Source: Actinopolyspora saharensis
GTDB lineage: Bacteria; Actinomycetota; Actinomycetes; Mycobacteriales; Pseudonocardiaceae
NCBI RefSeq assembly: GCF_900100925.1
Contig: NZ_FNKO01000001.1
Coordinates: 1,550,001-1,614,000 of the forward strand
Reading direction: 5' to 3'
DNA length: 64,000 nucleotides
Shown here: one piece after another, positions 30,471 to 39,261 of the stretch
Layout of the letters: each line of letters opens with the position of its first letter
Position numbering within the stretch: position 1 is the stretch's first letter
Notes under the pieces: model-generated
What the model saw: only the letters and a program-made list of their open reading frames with translations
Database searches by the model: none
What the model was told of the DNA's origin: nothing
Position numbers and translations under genes: made by a program

Positions 30471-31829
30471 ATGACCACACTCACCAACGAGGAGACGCCC
30501 GCCGCGCGGAAACGACTGCTGCGCACCGAGATCCCCGGGCCGAAGTCGCGTGAGCTGCAGGGGCGCCGCGCGATGACCGTGGCCACCGGTGTGGGCAGCG
30601 CGCTGCCCGTCTACGTCACGGGAGCGGAGGAAGGCGTGCTGCACGACGTGGACGGCAACGTGCTGATCGACCTGGGCTCGGGGATCGCGGTGACCAACGT
30701 GGGCAACGCGGCCCCCGAGGTGGTCGACGCGATCCGCGGTCAAGCCGGCGAGTTCACCCACACCTGCTTCATGGTGACCCCCTACGAGAACTACCTCGAG
30801 GTCTGCGAGGAACTGGCCGAGGTCACCCCCGGCGAGCACGACAAGCGCACCGTGCTGTTCAACTCCGGGGCGGAGGCTGTGGAGAACGCGGTCAAGATCG
30901 CTCGCAGGGCCACCGGGCGGCAGGCCGTGGTGGTCTTCGACCACGCCTACCACGGGCGCACCAACCTCACGATGGCGATGACGGCCAAATCGGTGCCCTA
31001 CAAGCACGGGTTCGGTCCGTTCACCAGCGAGGTCTACCGCATGCCGATGTCCTACCCGGCGCGGGACGGCGCGGACGGAGCCGAAACGGCCCGCGGGGTG
31101 ATCGACCGGATCGAGAAGCAGGTGGGGGCCGACTCCGTGGCCGCCGTGGTCGTCGAGCCCGTGCAGGGCGAGGGCGGGTTCGTCGAACCGGCCGAGGGTT
31201 TCCTGCCGGAGCTGTCGCGATGGTGCGCCGAAAGCGGTGCGCTCTTCGTCGCCGATGAGATCCAGACCGGTTTCTGCCGGACCGGGGACTGGTTCGCCTG
31301 CGAGCACGAGGGGGTGGTGCCCGATCTGATCACCACGGCCAAGGGGATCGCGGGCGGCATGCCGCTGGCGGGGGTGACCGGCCGGGCCGAGGTGATGGAC
31401 TCACTGCCCCCGGGAAGCCTGGGCGGCACCTACGGCGGCAACCCGGTCTCCTGCGCCGCCGCTCTCGGAGCCATCCGGGCGATGCGCGAGCGGGACCTCG
31501 CCGGAGCCGCGCGGGACATCCAGCACCGTGCGCTGCCCAGGCTGCGCGCGCTGGCGGAGCGCACCGAGCGGATCCTCGAAGTACGCGGGCGAGGGGCGAT
31601 GCTGGGCGTCGAGTTCGTCCGCGCCGGAAGCGGCGATCCCGACCCAGAACTGGCCGCGCGGGTGGCCAAGACCTGCCACGAACGCGGTGTCGTCGTGCTC
31701 ACCTGCGGCACCTACGGCAACGTGATCCGCCTGCTTCCCCCGCTGGTGATCTCGGCCGAGCTGCTGGACGAGGGACTCGACGTGCTCGAGGAGGCCCTGG
31801 TGGAGCAGCTGGACCACCCCGCCCGGTGA
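30471..31829 (+). CDS. gabT: 4-aminobutyrate-2-oxoglutarate transaminase
   Basis: 452 aa; GGAG 6 nt before the ATG. Class III PLP aminotransferase: LFNSGAEAVENAVKIARRAT, DHAYHGRTNLTM, VEPVQGEGGF, the PLP Asp in FVADEIQTGFCRTG, and the Schiff-base Lys in TTAKGIAGGMPLAG. It transfers the amino group of GABA to 2-oxoglutarate giving succinate semialdehyde. No gabD follows directly. A perfect palindromic hairpin ends the transcription unit. Confidence 0.93.
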   Translation: MTTLTNEETPAARKRLLRTEIPGPKSRELQGRRAMTVATGVGSALPVYVTGAEEGVLHDVDGNVLIDLGSGIAVTNVGNAAPEVVDAIRGQAGEFTHTCFMVTPYENYLEVCEELAEVTPGEHDKRTVLFNSGAEAVENAVKIARRATGRQAVVVFDHAYHGRTNLTMAMTAKSVPYKHGFGPFTSEVYRMPMSYPARDGADGAETARGVIDRIEKQVGADSVAAVVVEPVQGEGGFVEPAEGFLPELSRWCAESGALFVADEIQTGFCRTGDWFACEHEGVVPDLITTAKGIAGGMPLAGVTGRAEVMDSLPPGSLGGTYGGNPVSCAAALGAIRAMRERDLAGAARDIQHRALPRLRALAERTERILEVRGRGAMLGVEFVRAGSGDPDPELAARVAKTCHERGVVVLTCGTYGNVIRLLPPLVISAELLDEGLDVLEEALVEQLDHPAR

Positions 31830-31830
31830 C

Positions 31831-31858
31831 GCGTCGGCCGGGCCGGCCCGGCCGACGC
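31831..31858 (+). terminator. Perfect 28-nt palindromic hairpin after gabT
   Basis: GCGTCGGCCGGGCC followed directly by its reverse complement, one base after the gabT stop. A 12-bp stem with a 4-nt loop is possible. Confidence 0.75.
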
Positions 31859-31976
31859 TCGGCGTCGGCGGGCCCGCCCGGTTCACCCCGCGTGCCGGGA
31901 GCTGTCCGCTCGGGTCACGTGAGCGGCGCCCGCCGGATCCGTTCCGGCGGGTCCCCTCCCGGCGGGGCGAGTCCGC

Positions 31977-32993
31977 TCAGGCGTGCTCCAGCACGGACTC
32001 GTACTTGCCCTCGCGGGCGGCGCCGTTGAGCTTGGCCCGGTGCGCCAACACTCGTTGGGCACCGTCGAACTTCTCGGAACGACCGACCCACTCCTGCAAC
32101 GCCGGGGCGAGCAGTCCCCGGCCGAACGAGAAGGTCACCTGCCAGGGCAGCGGACCGAGCTGGTTGATCGCGTTGAGGTTGACGGTGGCCTCCTCGTCGC
32201 TCTGCCCCCCGGACAGGAAGGCGATGCCGGGCACGGCCGGTGGAACCGTGCGCTTGAGCGCGCGGACCGTCGCCTCGGCCACGTCCGCGGAGCTCGGCTG
32301 CTGCGGGTGGTCCTTGCCCGCGACCACCATGTTCGGCTTGAGCACCATGGATTCCAGCTCGACGCGCTGCTTCGCGAGCTCGTCGAAGACCTCGCGCAAC
32401 GTCCGGACGGTCGCCTCCTCCGCGGCTTCCAGGGAGTGGTCACCGTCCATCAGCACCTCGGGCTCGACCATCGGAACCAGACCGGCTTCCTGGGAAAGCG
32501 CGGCGTAGCGGCCGAGGGCGTGCGCGTTGGCGTGGATCGCGTAGTCGCTCGGGCGGTCGGCGGCGATGTCCAGCACGGCACGCCACTTGGTGAAGTTCAT
32601 GCCGAGCTCGACGTACTCGGAAAGTCGATCGCGCAGTCCGTCCAGACCTTCGGTGATCTTCTCCCCGTCGCTGCCCGCCAGGGGCTTGGCTCCCTTGTCC
32701 ACCTTGATCCCGGGCAGCACTCCGTTGTCCTCGGCCACCTTGCGCAGCGGAACACCCGAGGAGGAGTCCTGCCGGACCGTCTCGTCGAACAGGATCACGC
32801 TACTGATCGATTTGCCGAGCTCGGGCGTGGACACGATCAGCTCGCGATACTGGCGGCGCACTTCCTCCGTGGAATCGAGGCCGACCGCGTGCAACCGCTT
32901 TTCCATCGTCCCGGTGCTCTCGTCGGCCGCGAGAATACCCTTGCCCGGTGCAACCATCTCTCGTGCGATCAACCGCATGTCGTCGCTGAACAC
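31977..32993 (-). CDS. Class I fructose-bisphosphate aldolase
   Basis: 338 aa from GTG 32993, with GAAGGAGA 8 nt upstream; longer in-frame extensions lack a ribosome site. Schiff-base class I enzyme: KGILAADESTGTMEKRL at the start, catalytic Lys in MVLKPNMVVAGKD, and FLSGGQSDEEATVNLNAIN. It cleaves fructose-1,6-bisphosphate in glycolysis. Most actinobacteria rely on a class II enzyme, so this may be an additional aldolase. Divergent from the AGE-family gene. Confidence 0.94.
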   Translation of the reverse strand: MFSDDMRLIAREMVAPGKGILAADESTGTMEKRLHAVGLDSTEEVRRQYRELIVSTPELGKSISSVILFDETVRQDSSSGVPLRKVAEDNGVLPGIKVDKGAKPLAGSDGEKITEGLDGLRDRLSEYVELGMNFTKWRAVLDIAADRPSDYAIHANAHALGRYAALSQEAGLVPMVEPEVLMDGDHSLEAAEEATVRTLREVFDELAKQRVELESMVLKPNMVVAGKDHPQQPSSADVAEATVRALKRTVPPAVPGIAFLSGGQSDEEATVNLNAINQLGPLPWQVTFSFGRGLLAPALQEWVGRSEKFDGAQRVLAHRAKLNGAAREGKYESVLEHA

Positions 32994-33107
32994 GGTGCGC
33001 TCTCCTTCGGGTGTACCTGCATGTCCTTCTCGGCCGGTGATCGCCCGGACCGGAGTCACCGTCAAGCGTGACAGACACGGTCCGAGGATTCCGAACCCAA
33101 TCAACTT

Positions 33108-33139
33108 GAATCGAATCAGAAAACTCGGAATCGAATCAG
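33108..33139. repeat. Two direct repeats GAATCGAATCAG, 20 bp apart
   Basis: Identical 12-mers at 33108-33119 and 33128-33139, spaced exactly 20 bp (about two helical turns), in an AT-rich patch 115-146 nt upstream of the aldolase start. This spacing is typical for tandem binding of a regulator. The rest of the 481-nt divergent region (32994-33474) shows no gene. Confidence 0.5.
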
Positions 33140-33474
33140 TAACGTCGCATTCATCTCACCCGAACAGGTAAACGCTTGTCAGCCGACCGACCCCTTCCGA
33201 CAATACTCGCGCACAACGAACAAAGATTTCACTTTCACCCGGAGGTGTGCCTGCTGCTCCGACGAACCACCTCCGCCGAGTCGTCGTCGGCCCTCCCGCG
33301 ACGCGCCTGCCCCTGCCCGTGCCCCGGCCTGCCACGGGTGGACGGAGGTCGATAACGTCCGTTGGTCGGGTGGAAGTACCGATTCAGCTCACGCCCCGCC
33401 CCACCCCGGGGCAGCACGCGCGGGCCCGGAACTTCCCGCGAACCGAACATCATCCGACCACGCGAGGAACAGCA

Positions 33475-34671
33475 GTGATCGATCCGCACTCCCCCGAACA
33501 CCGCGACTGGCTGAACACGGAACGGCGCAGATTGCTCGACTTCGCCGCCTCGTCCCGGATGACGCGAGGAGGTTTCGGCTGGTTGGACGAGTCCGGGGTC
33601 CCGGACTCCGAACGTCCGGTGGAAACCTGGATCACGGCCCGAATGACCCACGTGTTCAGCCTGGCCCACCTCAACGGCGCACCGGCTGCGGCGGAAATCG
33701 CCGATCACGGAGTGCAGGCCCTGCTCGGGCCGCTCCGGGACCAAGCGCACGGTGGCTGGTTCACCAGCACGACCGACGCCACCAAGGGGGCCTACGAGCA
33801 CGCCTTCGTCGTGCTCGCGGCGAGCAGCGCCGCGGCCGCGGAGAGGCCCGGGGCGCGCGAGCTGCTGGACGAGGCGCTGCACATCGTCGACAGCGGATTC
33901 TGGGACGAGCAGGCAGGACTCGCCCTGGAAAGCTGGGACCGGCAGTGGGGCTCCACCGAGCAGTACCGGGGAGCCAACAGCAACATGCACATGGTGGAGG
34001 CCATGCTCGCCGCGGGCGACGTCACCGGTGAGCGGATCTGGCACCAGCGAGCGCTGCGGATAGCCGGAACGCTGATCGACGAGGTCGCCCGCACCCACGC
34101 GTGGCGACTCCCGGAGCACTTCACCCCCGACTGGGAACCCGACCCCGAGTACAACCGCGCACGGCCCCACGACCCCTTCCGCCCGCACGGAACGACGGTC
34201 GGCCACTGGCTGGAGTGGGCCCGCTTGCTGCTGCACCTCGAGGCCTCGCTCGGCGACGCGGCCCCCAACTGGCTGATCTCCGACGCGCGCAACCTCTTCG
34301 AAGCGGGCATACAGCACGGTTGGCACGCCGACGGGCACCCCGGCTTCGTGTACACGCTCGACTGGCAGGACCGCCCGCAGGTCCGCGAGCGCATGCACTG
34401 GGTGGCCACCGAGGCGATCCTGAGCGCGGCGGCGCTGCACCAGCGCACCGGTGAGGCCTACTACCAGCAGTGGTACGCCACCTTCTGGGACTTCGCACGC
34501 ACCCATCACATCGATCACGGCCGGGGGAGCTGGCTCCACGAGCTCACCCCGGACGGGCGGCCTTCGCGCTCCGTCTGGTCCGGCAAACCGGACGTCTACC
34601 ACGCCTACCAGGCAACGCTGTTCCCCCAGCTCCCCCTCGCCCCCGCCGCGGCCGTGGCGCTGCGGAACTGA
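33475..34671 (+). CDS. AGE-family sugar epimerase/isomerase
   Basis: 398 aa from GTG 33475 with GAGGA upstream. The (alpha/alpha)6-barrel family is shown by WITARMTHVFSLAHLNG, GWFTSTTDATKGAYEHAFVV, QYRGANSNMHMVEAMLAAGD and GHWLEWARLLLHLE. Members isomerise mannose/fructose, N-acylglucosamine or sulfoquinovose. The presence of Arg-Met-x-His near residue 57 and absence of an ATP-binding N-acylglucosamine motif favour the mannose isomerase/YihS side. The divergent aldolase may hint at sugar catabolism, but specificity is open. Confidence 0.85.
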   Translation: MIDPHSPEHRDWLNTERRRLLDFAASSRMTRGGFGWLDESGVPDSERPVETWITARMTHVFSLAHLNGAPAAAEIADHGVQALLGPLRDQAHGGWFTSTTDATKGAYEHAFVVLAASSAAAAERPGARELLDEALHIVDSGFWDEQAGLALESWDRQWGSTEQYRGANSNMHMVEAMLAAGDVTGERIWHQRALRIAGTLIDEVARTHAWRLPEHFTPDWEPDPEYNRARPHDPFRPHGTTVGHWLEWARLLLHLEASLGDAAPNWLISDARNLFEAGIQHGWHADGHPGFVYTLDWQDRPQVRERMHWVATEAILSAAALHQRTGEAYYQQWYATFWDFARTHHIDHGRGSWLHELTPDGRPSRSVWSGKPDVYHAYQATLFPQLPLAPAAAVALRN

Positions 34672-34853
34672 GACGACAGCGCGGGAACACCACGAGCGGC
34701 CGGTGCTCCGCGCGCCCTGCGGGGCTCGCGGACCGCACTGCCCCGGCGTCGCGCGGAGACGCCCGACGTCGGGGCGCTCGTCCCCGCGCGAAAGCGACCC
34801 CGTCACGGCCGACAGCGCACTTCACGCACCGGGCGGGGGACGGTGAACGGAAC

Positions 34854-34881
34854 TTGACACCTCGTTCACGGAACATATCGA
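34854..34881 (+). promoter_or_regulatory. Candidate promoter of narK
   Basis: TTGACA (34854-34859), 16-nt spacer, TATCGA (34876-34881), about 58 nt upstream of the narK start. The preceding 180 nt after the AGE stop hold no gene. Confidence 0.4.
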
Positions 34882-34939
34882 ACACGCAAAAGTCCCTTCC
34901 TAGGCTCGCCGAGGCGAACCGAACGGAAGGGAATGAGCA

Positions 34940-36325
34940 GTGAGCGTCTCGACCGCGGAGAAAGAAGAGAGCACCCCCGCGCGGAAACGCGGGAACTGGA
35001 TCAACGACTGGCGCCCGGAGAACCCCGCTTTCTGGCGCAGCAAGGGCAGAAAAATCGCCTGGAAAAATCTGGGCATATCGGTCGTGGCCGAACACCTCGG
35101 TTTCAACGTGTGGACCCTGATGAGCATAGTCGTCGTCGGGCTGGACGAGGTCGGCTACTCCTTCGGGGTCGGCCAGCAGCTCTGGTTGCTGATCCTGCCC
35201 AACCTGATCGGGGCTCTGCTGCGCGTTCCCTACACCTTCGCCGTCCCCCGTTTCGGCGGCAGAGGCTGGACCACCACCAGCGTCTGCCTGCTGCTCATAC
35301 CGTGCGCGATGCTCGCCGCAGCGGTGACGGCCGAGAACACCCCGTACTGGTTCTTCCTGCTCACAGCTGCCGCCATGGGGGTCGGAGGGGGCAACTTCTC
35401 CTCCTCGATGACCAACATCTCCTTCTTCTTCCCCGAGCACCGGAAAGGTCTGGCCCTCGGCCTCAACGCGGCGGGAGGCAACATCGGGGTCGCCGTGAGC
35501 CAGCTGCTCGTCCCGTTCGTCATGCATCTGGGCGCGGGGGTCAACCTCTCCTACGCCGCGCTCATGTGGATGCCGGTCATCATTCTCACCGGAGCGTGCT
35601 CGTGGCGGTACATGAACAGCCTCACCGCGGCGAAACCGGACAACGGCTCCTACCGGGAAGCCGTGCGCAGCAGGCACACCCCCGTCATGGCACTGCTCTA
35701 CGTGGGAACATTCGGCTCTTTCATCGGTTTCTCCTTCGCCTTCCCATCCCTGATCGAGATCGCGTTCAGCGATTTCTCCTCCTTCATGGGAATCGCCTTC
35801 ATCGGGGCGCTGATCGGTTCGGTGGCACGTCCCCTCGGAGGATGGTTCTCCGATCGGATCGGCGGCGCGCGGATCACCATGTGGAACTTCCTCGGTCTGG
35901 CAGCGGGCACGGTCGGTGTGCTTGCGGGTACCCACCTCGACAGCTTCGCCGTCTTCTTCGGACCGTTCGTGCTGCTGTTCGTGCTGACCGGCATCGGGAA
36001 CGGCTCCACCTACCGCATGATCCCCCCGGTCTTCGTCCGGGAGGCCGAGCAGCGCGCGGCGCGTACCGGTGAGGACCTGGAAACCGCGCACCGAGCGGCC
36101 AAACGCCGCTCCGGTGCCGTGATCGGCGTGGTCGGCGCGGTCGGCGCCTTCGGCGGGGTGCTGATCAACCTGGTCTTCAAGTTCTCCCTGCAGGCGACGG
36201 GAACGCTCACCCCCGCGCTGCTGTCCGTGTTCGCCCTGTTCCTGGTCTGCGCAGCGATGACATGGTGGCACTACATCCGCACCGACGTCCCGCGGACGGA
36301 GCGGGCACGTGCGGCGGGCGTTTAA
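34940..36325 (+). CDS. narK: NarK-type nitrate/nitrite MFS transporter
   Basis: 461 aa from GTG 34940 (GGAAGGGA 8 nt upstream). Twelve hydrophobic segments. Nitrate signature motifs: GVGGGNFSSSMTNISFFFP in helix 5, and GNGSTYRMIPPVF in helix 11, with the conserved Arg of PNLIGALLRVPYTFAVPRFG split at LLRVPYTF in helix 2. Exchanges or imports nitrate/nitrite. Followed by a HemD-winged-helix protein, the same neighbour as narK3 in mycobacteria. Confidence 0.93.
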   Translation: MSVSTAEKEESTPARKRGNWINDWRPENPAFWRSKGRKIAWKNLGISVVAEHLGFNVWTLMSIVVVGLDEVGYSFGVGQQLWLLILPNLIGALLRVPYTFAVPRFGGRGWTTTSVCLLLIPCAMLAAAVTAENTPYWFFLLTAAAMGVGGGNFSSSMTNISFFFPEHRKGLALGLNAAGGNIGVAVSQLLVPFVMHLGAGVNLSYAALMWMPVIILTGACSWRYMNSLTAAKPDNGSYREAVRSRHTPVMALLYVGTFGSFIGFSFAFPSLIEIAFSDFSSFMGIAFIGALIGSVARPLGGWFSDRIGGARITMWNFLGLAAGTVGVLAGTHLDSFAVFFGPFVLLFVLTGIGNGSTYRMIPPVFVREAEQRAARTGEDLETAHRAAKRRSGAVIGVVGAVGAFGGVLINLVFKFSLQATGTLTPALLSVFALFLVCAAMTWWHYIRTDVPRTERARAAGV

Positions 36326-36486
36326 CGGGGCGGAAATCACGCCGAATCCGGCACGACACCGATCACCACGAACATGGTCGCCGAGTCCCGCGAACGCGAG
36401 GAGGAGATGAGCGAGTCCCATTCCACTCCCCCGCCGATGACCTCGCCCGGTGCACGGCCGGGGACTGCTCGACGGATGCGAAACCG

Positions 36487-37629
36487 ATGACCACGACACG
36501 GCAGGAACAGCGCACGCTGACCGGGTTCACCGTGGGAACGACGGCCACGCGCCGGGTCGAGGAACTGGCGACCATGCTGCACCGACGTGGAGCCGAGGTG
36601 CGCCACGGCCCGGCCATCAGGATTCTGCCGCTCGCCGACGACGGCGAATTGTTCGAGATGAGCGAATCACTGCTGCGGAATCCGCCGGACGTGGTCGTGA
36701 TAACCACGGGGATCGGTTTCCGGGGCTGGTTGGAGGCGGCCGAGGGCTGGGGGTTCGGGGCCGAGCTGGCCGGGGTGCTCGGCTCGACGAGGATCCTGGC
36801 CCGCGGCCCGAAAGCCACCGGGGCGGTTCGCGCCGCGGGGCTCTCCGAGTGCTGGGCTCCGGAGTCCGAGAGCACCTCGGGAATACTCGCCCGGCTGCGC
36901 GGGGAGAACCTCTCCGGATGTCGCGTGGCGGTCCAGCTGCACGGACAGCGGATGCCGGAGTTCACTGCGGAGCTGCGCGCGGCCGGGGCCGAGGTCATCG
37001 AGGTGCCCGCCTACCGCTGGTCCCGACCGCACGACGAAGCCCCGCTCGACCGGCTGGTGGACGAAGTGCTCACCCGGAGGATCGATGCGCTGGTCTTCAC
37101 GAGCGCCCCCGCGGTGACGAACACGCTCGACCTCGCGCGGCGGACCGGTCGGCGACGGGAACTGCTCGCCTCGCTGCGGCAGCACGTGCTGGTCACCTGC
37201 GTCGGTCCGGTCTGCGCCGCTCCGCTGGAAGGACTCGAGATTCCGGTCATCTTCCCGCAACGCCCCCGGCTCGGTTCGCTGGTGCGTTCGCTCGACGAGA
37301 GCCTGCCCGCGCGGGTCCGGCGGCTGGACATCGGCGGGAACCACGTGGAACTGCGCGGACAGGGCGTTCTGCTCAACGGTGAGCTGCGCCCCGTCCCGCC
37401 CAGTCCCATGGCCCTGCTGCGCAAGCTCTCCGAGCACCCCGGCAAGGTGCTGTCCCGGCGCGAGCTCGTCGACGCCCTGCCGAACGGCGGAGAGGAGCAC
37501 GCCGTCGAGATGGCGATCGGACGACTGCGCACCGCCCTCGGCAACGAGCGCTTCGTCCAGACCGTCATCAAGCGCGGCTACCGACTCGCCCTGGACGACA
37601 CCGAGATGCGCGCGCTGGCGCAGCGATGA
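36487..37629 (+). CDS. Uroporphyrinogen-III synthase-like protein fused to a winged-helix DNA-binding domain
   Basis: 380 aa from ATG 36487 (ribosome site weak). Residues about 10-270 form a HemD fold (GFTVGTTATRRVEELATML; VVITTGIGFRGWLEAAEGW; ALVFTSAPAVTNTLDLARR). Residues about 300-375 form an OmpR-type winged helix (VLSRRELVDALPNGGEEHAVEMAIGRLR, key part RRELVDALP; ending FVQTVIKRGYRLAL). It may use the HemD domain as a sensor of tetrapyrrole intermediates. Situated 161 nt behind narK, as in mycobacteria (Rv0260c), it probably controls nitrate/nitrite assimilation. Confidence 0.9.
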   Translation: MTTTRQEQRTLTGFTVGTTATRRVEELATMLHRRGAEVRHGPAIRILPLADDGELFEMSESLLRNPPDVVVITTGIGFRGWLEAAEGWGFGAELAGVLGSTRILARGPKATGAVRAAGLSECWAPESESTSGILARLRGENLSGCRVAVQLHGQRMPEFTAELRAAGAEVIEVPAYRWSRPHDEAPLDRLVDEVLTRRIDALVFTSAPAVTNTLDLARRTGRRRELLASLRQHVLVTCVGPVCAAPLEGLEIPVIFPQRPRLGSLVRSLDESLPARVRRLDIGGNHVELRGQGVLLNGELRPVPPSPMALLRKLSEHPGKVLSRRELVDALPNGGEEHAVEMAIGRLRTALGNERFVQTVIKRGYRLALDDTEMRALAQR

Positions 37630-37645
37630 GGCACGGGCGAGTCGG

Positions 37646-37679
37646 TTCGCCGCCCGGGGCTTCACCACCGGGCGGCGAA
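37646..37679. terminator. Hairpin between convergent genes
   Basis: Perfect 12-bp arms TTCGCCGCCCGG (37646-37657) and CCGGGCGGCGAA (37668-37679) with a 10-nt loop, 17 nt after the HemD-HTH stop. Confidence 0.7.
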
Positions 37680-37720
37680 GCCCGCGACATCCGGCGAACC
37701 AGTCCGGTGCCGCGCTCCGC

Positions 37721-38707
37721 TCAGAGCTCCAACCTGGAGGAGTACTCCGGGGCGTAGCGGTCCCCCGCGGCCACCCCCACGGGGAACATCCGGCTCAGCT
37801 CCGCGACCACGGTTCCGTCGAGCGGACGACGCGCCGCCTCCACGTTGGCCGCGACCCTGTCCGGATTCCTGCTGCCGGGGATGGGAACGACGTCCTCCCC
37901 CTGGGCCAGCACCCATCCGAGCGCGAGCTCCGCCGGAGTACGTCCGAGTTCCTCGGCCTTGCGCTGCAGTTCACCGGCCAGTTGCAGGTTCTGGTCCAGG
38001 TTCTGGCCCGCGAACCGCGGGTAGCGCTTGCTGCGCTGATCGAGGTTCTCCACCTGATCACCGCCCTGGAATCCGCCACCGAGGATCCCCCTGCCCAGCG
38101 GGGAGTAGGGAACCAGGCCGACACCGAGCTCCCGCATGGTCGGTAGCAGCCTTTCCTCCGGCTCGCGGCTGAACAGGGAGTACTCCTGCTGCACGGCGGT
38201 GATCCGATGCGTGGCGTGCGCCCGGCGCAGGGTTTCCGCGCTGACCTCGGAAAGTCCGATGTAGCCGACCTTGCCGGCCTTGACGAGCTCGCCCATCGCC
38301 CCGACCGTCTCCTCGATCGGCGTATCCGGGTCCACCCGGTGCAGGTAGTAGAGGTCGACGTAGTCGGCCCCCAACCTCCGCAGGCTCGCGTCGATGGATG
38401 CGTGCACGTGCTCCGGCCTGCCCAGGCCGGTCTCGCTGCCCGCTCCGAACTTGGTCGCCAGCACGACTTCGTCACGGCGGTCGGCCAACACGCGCGAGAT
38501 CAGCTGCTCGTTGTGACCGTCGCCGTAGACGTCGGCGGTGTCGACGAAATTCACCCCGAGATCGAGCAACTGCCGCAGCAACCGCTCCGATTCCGCGTCA
38601 TCGGCCTGCCCGTAGACGCCGGACAGTCCCATCGCCCCGTACCCCACGGCGCTCACGGTGGGGCCGTACTCGCTCAACCTGCGTTGCGGAAGTGCCTGGT
38701 CGCTCAT
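37721..38707 (-). CDS. Aldo/keto reductase
   Basis: 328 aa from ATG 38707, without a visible ribosome site; the mRNA may be leaderless. The catalytic tetrad can be read as Asp and Tyr in FVDTADVYGDGHNE, Lys in VVLATKFGAG and His in LYYLHRVDPD. The C-terminal NADPH pocket VVPIPGSRNPDRVAANV is present. It belongs to the AKR13-like group reducing aldehydes/ketones. Physiological substrate unknown. Confidence 0.93.
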   Translation of the reverse strand: MSDQALPQRRLSEYGPTVSAVGYGAMGLSGVYGQADDAESERLLRQLLDLGVNFVDTADVYGDGHNEQLISRVLADRRDEVVLATKFGAGSETGLGRPEHVHASIDASLRRLGADYVDLYYLHRVDPDTPIEETVGAMGELVKAGKVGYIGLSEVSAETLRRAHATHRITAVQQEYSLFSREPEERLLPTMRELGVGLVPYSPLGRGILGGGFQGGDQVENLDQRSKRYPRFAGQNLDQNLQLAGELQRKAEELGRTPAELALGWVLAQGEDVVPIPGSRNPDRVAANVEAARRPLDGTVVAELSRMFPVGVAAGDRYAPEYSSRLEL

Positions 38708-39009
38708 GTCCGACACCGTAGTCCCGCTCCGGAGCGGCACGCGATTCGACGAGCACGGCCCCGTCGAGGGCGAAATCTCCTCCGCTGCGGCCTGTGCTGC
38801 GCATTCCGCCGCTCAGGAACCCGTCGATGTCACGATCGTCTCCCCGGAGCGCCGGGTTTTCCAGCACGCCGTTCGACCGCGCGAGCACATCGGGCTCCGC
38901 AGCGCAGCGGGCAGCGTCGAGCGGAACCGCGGTTGCGGAGAAAGCACCATCCGGAGTTGTTCTCCGGGAAGTTCCTCCTCGTTCCGGCAGCACCGCCGGG
39001 AAAAATCGG

Positions 39010-39038
39010 TTGCGCGCCGGGACGCGGCTGTCTAGGGT
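39010..39038 (+). promoter_or_regulatory. Promoter of the ABC-F gene
   Basis: TTGCGC (39010-39015), 17-nt spacer, TAGGGT (39033-39038). This predicts a transcript start near 39045 and a leader of about 217 nt before the ABC-F start codon. Upstream, 38708-39009 holds no supported gene. Confidence 0.5.
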
Positions 39039-39044
39039 CGACTC

Positions 39045-39261
39045 CCGACTTGTCGCCATCCCCGAGGAGGGAACGTGCTCAGCTGAGGTCGGCGAGACAC
39101 CGTGCGTGCCTTTCGGCGCGTGCCGGTGACGTGACCTCTGATCGAGTGCCTCCTCGCTTCGGCTCCGGCCGTTTCGAATCGCTCTCACGCGTGCGGCGCA
39201 GGTGCGGTGTCTCCACACGTCGGAACCAACCGGACACGACTTGTTCACGGGAGACACCTTC
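39045..39261 (+). promoter_or_regulatory. Structured leader with short upstream ORF(s), probable attenuator
   Basis: GAGGAGGG at 39064-39071 precedes a three-codon ORF GTG CTC AGC TGA (39075-39086); in the same frame a 10-codon ORF can start at GTG 39102 (MRAFRRVPVT). Segment GAGACACCG (39094-39102) can pair over 9 bp with CGGTGTCTC (39205-39213). The latter can instead pair over 9 bp with GGAGACACC (39250-39258), which contains the ribosome binding site of the ABC-F gene. The two pairings exclude each other, as in translational attenuators of antibiotic-resistance genes. The direction of the switch is inference. Confidence 0.5.

Noticed and set aside
31977..34671. A sulfoquinovose-degradation locus from the aldolase and AGE epimerase
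   Set aside because: The aldolase is a standard fructose-bisphosphate enzyme in length and motifs, and no sulfolactaldehyde reductase, kinase or sulfoquinovosidase is nearby.
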